A stretch of 64,000 nt of DNA from the NCBI RefSeq assembly GCF_016107395.1, contig NZ_JAAIKO010000005.1, forward strand, positions 186,001-250,000, given 5' to 3'. The notes beneath the pieces were generated by a model that was not told the DNA's origin, did not search any database, and saw only the letters and a program-made list of their open reading frames with translations. This DNA is from Streptomyces fildesensis. GTDB lineage: Bacteria; Actinomycetota; Actinomycetes; Streptomycetales; Streptomycetaceae. Numbering within the stretch: position 1 is the stretch's first letter; each line of letters opens with the position of its first letter. Made by a program: the position numbers and the translations under genes. Below are positions 61,913 through 64,000 of the stretch, one piece after another.

Positions 61913-61955
61913 ATGTGCGGGGCCCACCGGCCGTCGGCCGGTGGGCCCCGCACAT
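61913..61955. terminator. 20-bp perfect-stem terminator after chitinase gene
   Basis: Arms 61913-61932 and 61936-61955 are perfectly complementary (ATGTGCGGGGCCC... / ...GGGCCCCGCACAT) around a three-base loop GTC. This is the strongest hairpin in the window. It lies 47 bases after the chitinase stop, before the methyltransferase promoter. Confidence 0.85.
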
Positions 61956-62001
61956 CACGCCGTCCCGGCAGCGTATGCCGTGACCGGGCTTCAGTGGAAT
62001 G

Positions 62002-63243
62002 TCAGCAGGCGCCTTCGTCCACCCAGACACCCCATTCGCCGGTGGTGCCGGGCTCCTCGTTCTGGGTCCACCACTTGGCCTTCCACTTGTGGCCGTTGTG
62101 GGAGACCTCATTGGTGTTCACGTATATCGCGGTACTGCTCCACGCCGCTACCGTGCACTGGCCCGGCGGGTTCGTCGGAGGCGTGGTGGGGGGCGTCGTC
62201 GGAGGGTTCGTGGGCGGGGTCGCGCCGGCGAACTTCACCGAGAACTTGGCGAATTCCCAGGGCGTCTGCGCAACGCTGCTGCAGACTCCGGAAGTGGTGC
62301 CGTTTTCCGGCGGGGTGCACTGACGGTCACGGTTGAGTGACCAGAAGGTGAACCGCCCCATTCCGTGGCTGGTGGCGTAGTCCAGCACCGTCTGGAAATC
62401 GGCCTGGCGGAAGTACTCGCCGGTGTCGCTGCGGCCGTTCATTCCGGAGAAGCCCTCGTGGGCGTAGGCGGTGGCGGCGTTCCAGCCGAACGTCGTCTGC
62501 AGGATCGAGTTGAAGTTGGTGAGTGCGCTGGTCTGCGCCGCCGCCCCGTTGAAGCCGCCGTCGAACGGCATGATCGAGAAATTGTTGGGCGTGAAGCCCT
62601 GGGCCTTGGCCTCGTTCAGCATCTGCTTGCCGAACCAGCCGGTGCCGTCGGCGGTTCCGGCCGTGGTCACCGAGACGTAGAGGCCGGGGTTGTTCTGCTG
62701 GAGGATCTTCGCGGCGCCGATCTCGTGGGAGATCGCGGTGGCATTCTCGTACTCCGGTTCCTCGAGGTCGAAGTCGATCGCCTTCAGCTGGTACTTGGTG
62801 ATGACCTGCTGGTACGCGGCGGCGGTCGCCGCCGAGGTGGAGCAGGCCTGGCCGAGCTTGGTGCCGCCGTAGCCGCCGATGGAGACGGAGACGTCACCGC
62901 CCTTGGCACGGATCCCGCTGATCACCGAGGCCACCGCGGTGTCGGAGGAGACAGCCGCGGTTCCGTCCCAGGTCGGGCTGCAGCCGCCGCCGTTGGGGGC
63001 GAGGATGAACGCGAGCTGGAACGCCTTGAGTCCGGTGGCGTCCATGATCGCGCCCGCGTCGGGGGGATTGTTGTCCCGGGGCATCAGATACGGCGCCGCC
63101 GCGTACCAGTTGTTGCCCAGGGCGGCCGCCGCGGTCTCGGCGCCGGACGCCTGGCCCGTGCCGAGCGTGGCGGCGGCGGCTAGGCCGGCCGCCGCGAGGG
63201 TGGCTGCCGCCACCCCGGAACAGAGTGCTTTGAGGCGCTTCAC
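62002..63243 (-). CDS. secreted GH18 chitinase with C-terminal chitin-binding module
   Basis: 413-residue exochitinase. Signal peptide (about 1-35, ends QASGA), GH18 barrel (about 43-335) with SIGGYGG (about 120-126) and catalytic motif AIDFDLEEPE (about 155-164), where Asp-x-Asp-x-Glu is intact. The first Gly of the usual DGxDxDxE is replaced. A PPTNPPTTPP linker leads to a CBM5/12-type domain (about 362-413; AWSSTAIYVNTNEVSHNGHKWKAKWW, key W, Y, V, G, W, WW). It degrades chitin. The MKRLK start at 63243 has AGGAGG about nine bases upstream. Tandem 12-bp repeats 65-90 bp upstream resemble Streptomyces chi operators. Confidence 0.92.
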   Translation of the reverse strand: MKRLKALCSGVAAATLAAAGLAAAATLGTGQASGAETAAAALGNNWYAAAPYLMPRDNNPPDAGAIMDATGLKAFQLAFILAPNGGGCSPTWDGTAAVSSDTAVASVISGIRAKGGDVSVSIGGYGGTKLGQACSTSAATAAAYQQVITKYQLKAIDFDLEEPEYENATAISHEIGAAKILQQNNPGLYVSVTTAGTADGTGWFGKQMLNEAKAQGFTPNNFSIMPFDGGFNGAAAQTSALTNFNSILQTTFGWNAATAYAHEGFSGMNGRSDTGEYFRQADFQTVLDYATSHGMGRFTFWSLNRDRQCTPPENGTTSGVCSSVAQTPWEFAKFSVKFAGATPPTNPPTTPPTTPPTNPPGQCTVAAWSSTAIYVNTNEVSHNGHKWKAKWWTQNEEPGTTGEWGVWVDEGAC

Positions 63244-63307
63244 GTCGTACCTCCTGTGGGGGGAAACGCAGCCAGAATCCAGCTGTGACGCGAACTCGTC
63301 AAGGCTT

Positions 63308-63331
63308 TGGACTAGACCTAGGACTAAACCA
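63308..63331 (-). promoter_or_regulatory. tandem 12-bp chitinase operator
   Basis: On the plus strand TGGACTAGACCT (63308-63319) is followed directly by AGGACTAAACCA (63320-63331). Both are variants of the 12-bp direct repeat (TGGTCTAGACCT type) found in Streptomyces chitinase promoters and of the DasR-bound element. They lie 65 bp upstream of the chitinase ATG, overlapping where the promoter should be. Confidence 0.8.
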
Positions 63332-63357
63332 CTAAAGGCCTGCGACCTGGCGTGCCA

Positions 63358-64000
63358 TCAGATTCCGAAGAGGATCGAGGCGTTGTCGTGGCACACGGCG
63401 CGCAGCCAGGCGTCTCCGAGGCCGAGTCGTTCGAGCGACTCCAGGCCATGGGCGTAGGAGTACGGGATGTTCGGGAAGTCGCTCCCCCACAGGATCCGGT
63501 CGCCGAGGTCCGCGAGCCGCCGGTACTCCGCCCTGGGCAGCGGGGCGGACTCCTCGGAGAAGTCGGTGAACGCCATCGTCGTGTCCAGCAGGACCCCGGG
63601 GTGGCGTTCCGCCAGGTCCAGGAAGGCGGTGTAGTCGGGCATCCCCATGTGCGCGACGACCAGCCGCAGCCGGGGATGCCGCTCCAGCACCCGGGCCATC
63701 GGCCCGGGTCCGGTGAACTTGCCGGGCACAGGGCCGGACCCGCAGTGCGTCACCACCGGGATCCCCGCCTCGGCCAGCAGCCCCCAGACCGGCTCCAGCC
63801 AGGCGTCGTTGGGGTCGTAGGCCCCCACCTGGACATGCGACTTGAAGACCCGGGCGCCGCCCTCGACGGCCGCGCGCACATAGTCCGCGGCGCCCTCCTC
63901 CGGGAAGAAGGTGGCGGTGCTCAGGCAGTCCGGCGTCCGGGCGGCGAAGTCCGCCGCCCAGCTGTTCAGCCAGCCGGCCATCCCCGGCTTGTGCGGGTAG
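63358..64000 (-). CDS. ACMSD-type amidohydrolase (5' end outside window)
   Basis: C-terminal 213 residues of an amidohydrolase-2 family protein; the N-terminus, including the first metal motif, lies outside the window. Visible parts: FKSHVQVGAYDP (about 52-63), VVTHCGSGPVPGKF (metal His, about 82-95), LVVAHMGMPDYTAFLDLA (about 113-130) and the metal Asp in RILWGSDFPNIPY (about 168-180). These fit a zinc-dependent decarboxylase or hydrolase fold. A Met inside the visible part is not the start, because homologous sequence (YPHKPG) continues upstream. It is followed by the chitinase operator and may share its promoter region. Confidence 0.85.
   Translation of the reverse strand, partial: YPHKPGMAGWLNSWAADFAARTPDCLSTATFFPEEGAADYVRAAVEGGARVFKSHVQVGAYDPNDAWLEPVWGLLAEAGIPVVTHCGSGPVPGKFTGPGPMARVLERHPRLRLVVAHMGMPDYTAFLDLAERHPGVLLDTTMAFTDFSEESAPLPRAEYRRLADLGDRILWGSDFPNIPYSYAHGLESLERLGLGDAWLRAVCHDNASILFGI

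Overview
The window is high-GC actinobacterial DNA, very probably from a Streptomyces chromosome. The pointers are strong third-position GC, frequent GTG starts, GTGA/ATGA translational overlaps, the block rbpA / fxsA / ppm / lnt, a DUF574-type methyltransferase, a LAXTG surface protein, and a c-di-AMP riboswitch ahead of a LysM-M23 cell-wall hydrolase. No rRNA, tRNA, CRISPR array or intact mobile element was seen. Genes at both window edges are cut.

Region by region. 1-11 kb: a nitrate/nitrite-sensor-type histidine kinase (cut at its 3' end) coupled to an MHYT membrane sensor; YnfA and a methyltransferase back to back; an alpha/beta hydrolase and PadR regulator sharing a palindromic operator; small unknown proteins; a disulfide-type flavoprotein; a DUF4032 kinase-like protein; a MOSC-NADAR pair. 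11-24 kb: a secreted phytase-like esterase, an ABC exporter whose ATPase is fused to a secreted-type hydrolase, a LAXTG surface protein, aldehyde dehydrogenase, luciferase-like monooxygenase, metallo-beta-lactamase-fold protein and a secreted PI-PLC. Next to the PI-PLC lie two abutting remnants, an MFS C-terminus and a TetR C-terminus, left by what looks like one deletion. 24-31 kb: a large GH87 alpha-1,3-glucanase with discoidin modules, small regulators and membrane proteins, and a D-Ala-D-Ala carboxypeptidase.

31-41 kb: a short accessory Rho paralogue, then an MFS exporter-TetR operon with two tandem palindromic operators, a PhyH-type dioxygenase, a large LuxR regulator, a cupin, the riboswitch-controlled LysM-M23 endopeptidase and a double GNAT protein. 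41-48 kb: a uridine-kinase-like protein lacking the P-loop lysine, a 64-residue membrane peptide followed by an FtsK/TraB-like ATPase with a degenerate P-loop, a MocR-YczE divergent pair with TGCCAC direct repeats, a GDPD and a UMF1-type MFS. 48-58.6 kb: core functions (RbpA with a SigR-type promoter, FxsA, polyprenol-phosphate mannose synthase, Lnt), a 750-bp gap holding an IS200/IS605-like end hairpin, amidohydrolase, Lrp/AsnC regulator, acyl-CoA dehydrogenase, and an SLC13/ArsB-type permease that appears to use a CTG start. 58.6-64 kb: a methyltransferase coupled to a PAS-GGDEF-EAL protein, a GH18 chitinase with a 12-bp tandem-repeat operator, and a partial amidohydrolase.

Themes are surface and polysaccharide turnover (GH87, GH18, LysM-M23, carboxypeptidase, PI-PLC, GDPD), envelope lipoprotein and glycan maturation (Lnt with Ppm), nucleotide second messengers (c-di-AMP riboswitch, c-di-GMP enzyme), and locally autoregulated resistance or efflux modules. 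Start codons were chosen by eye from ribosome-binding sites and family length.
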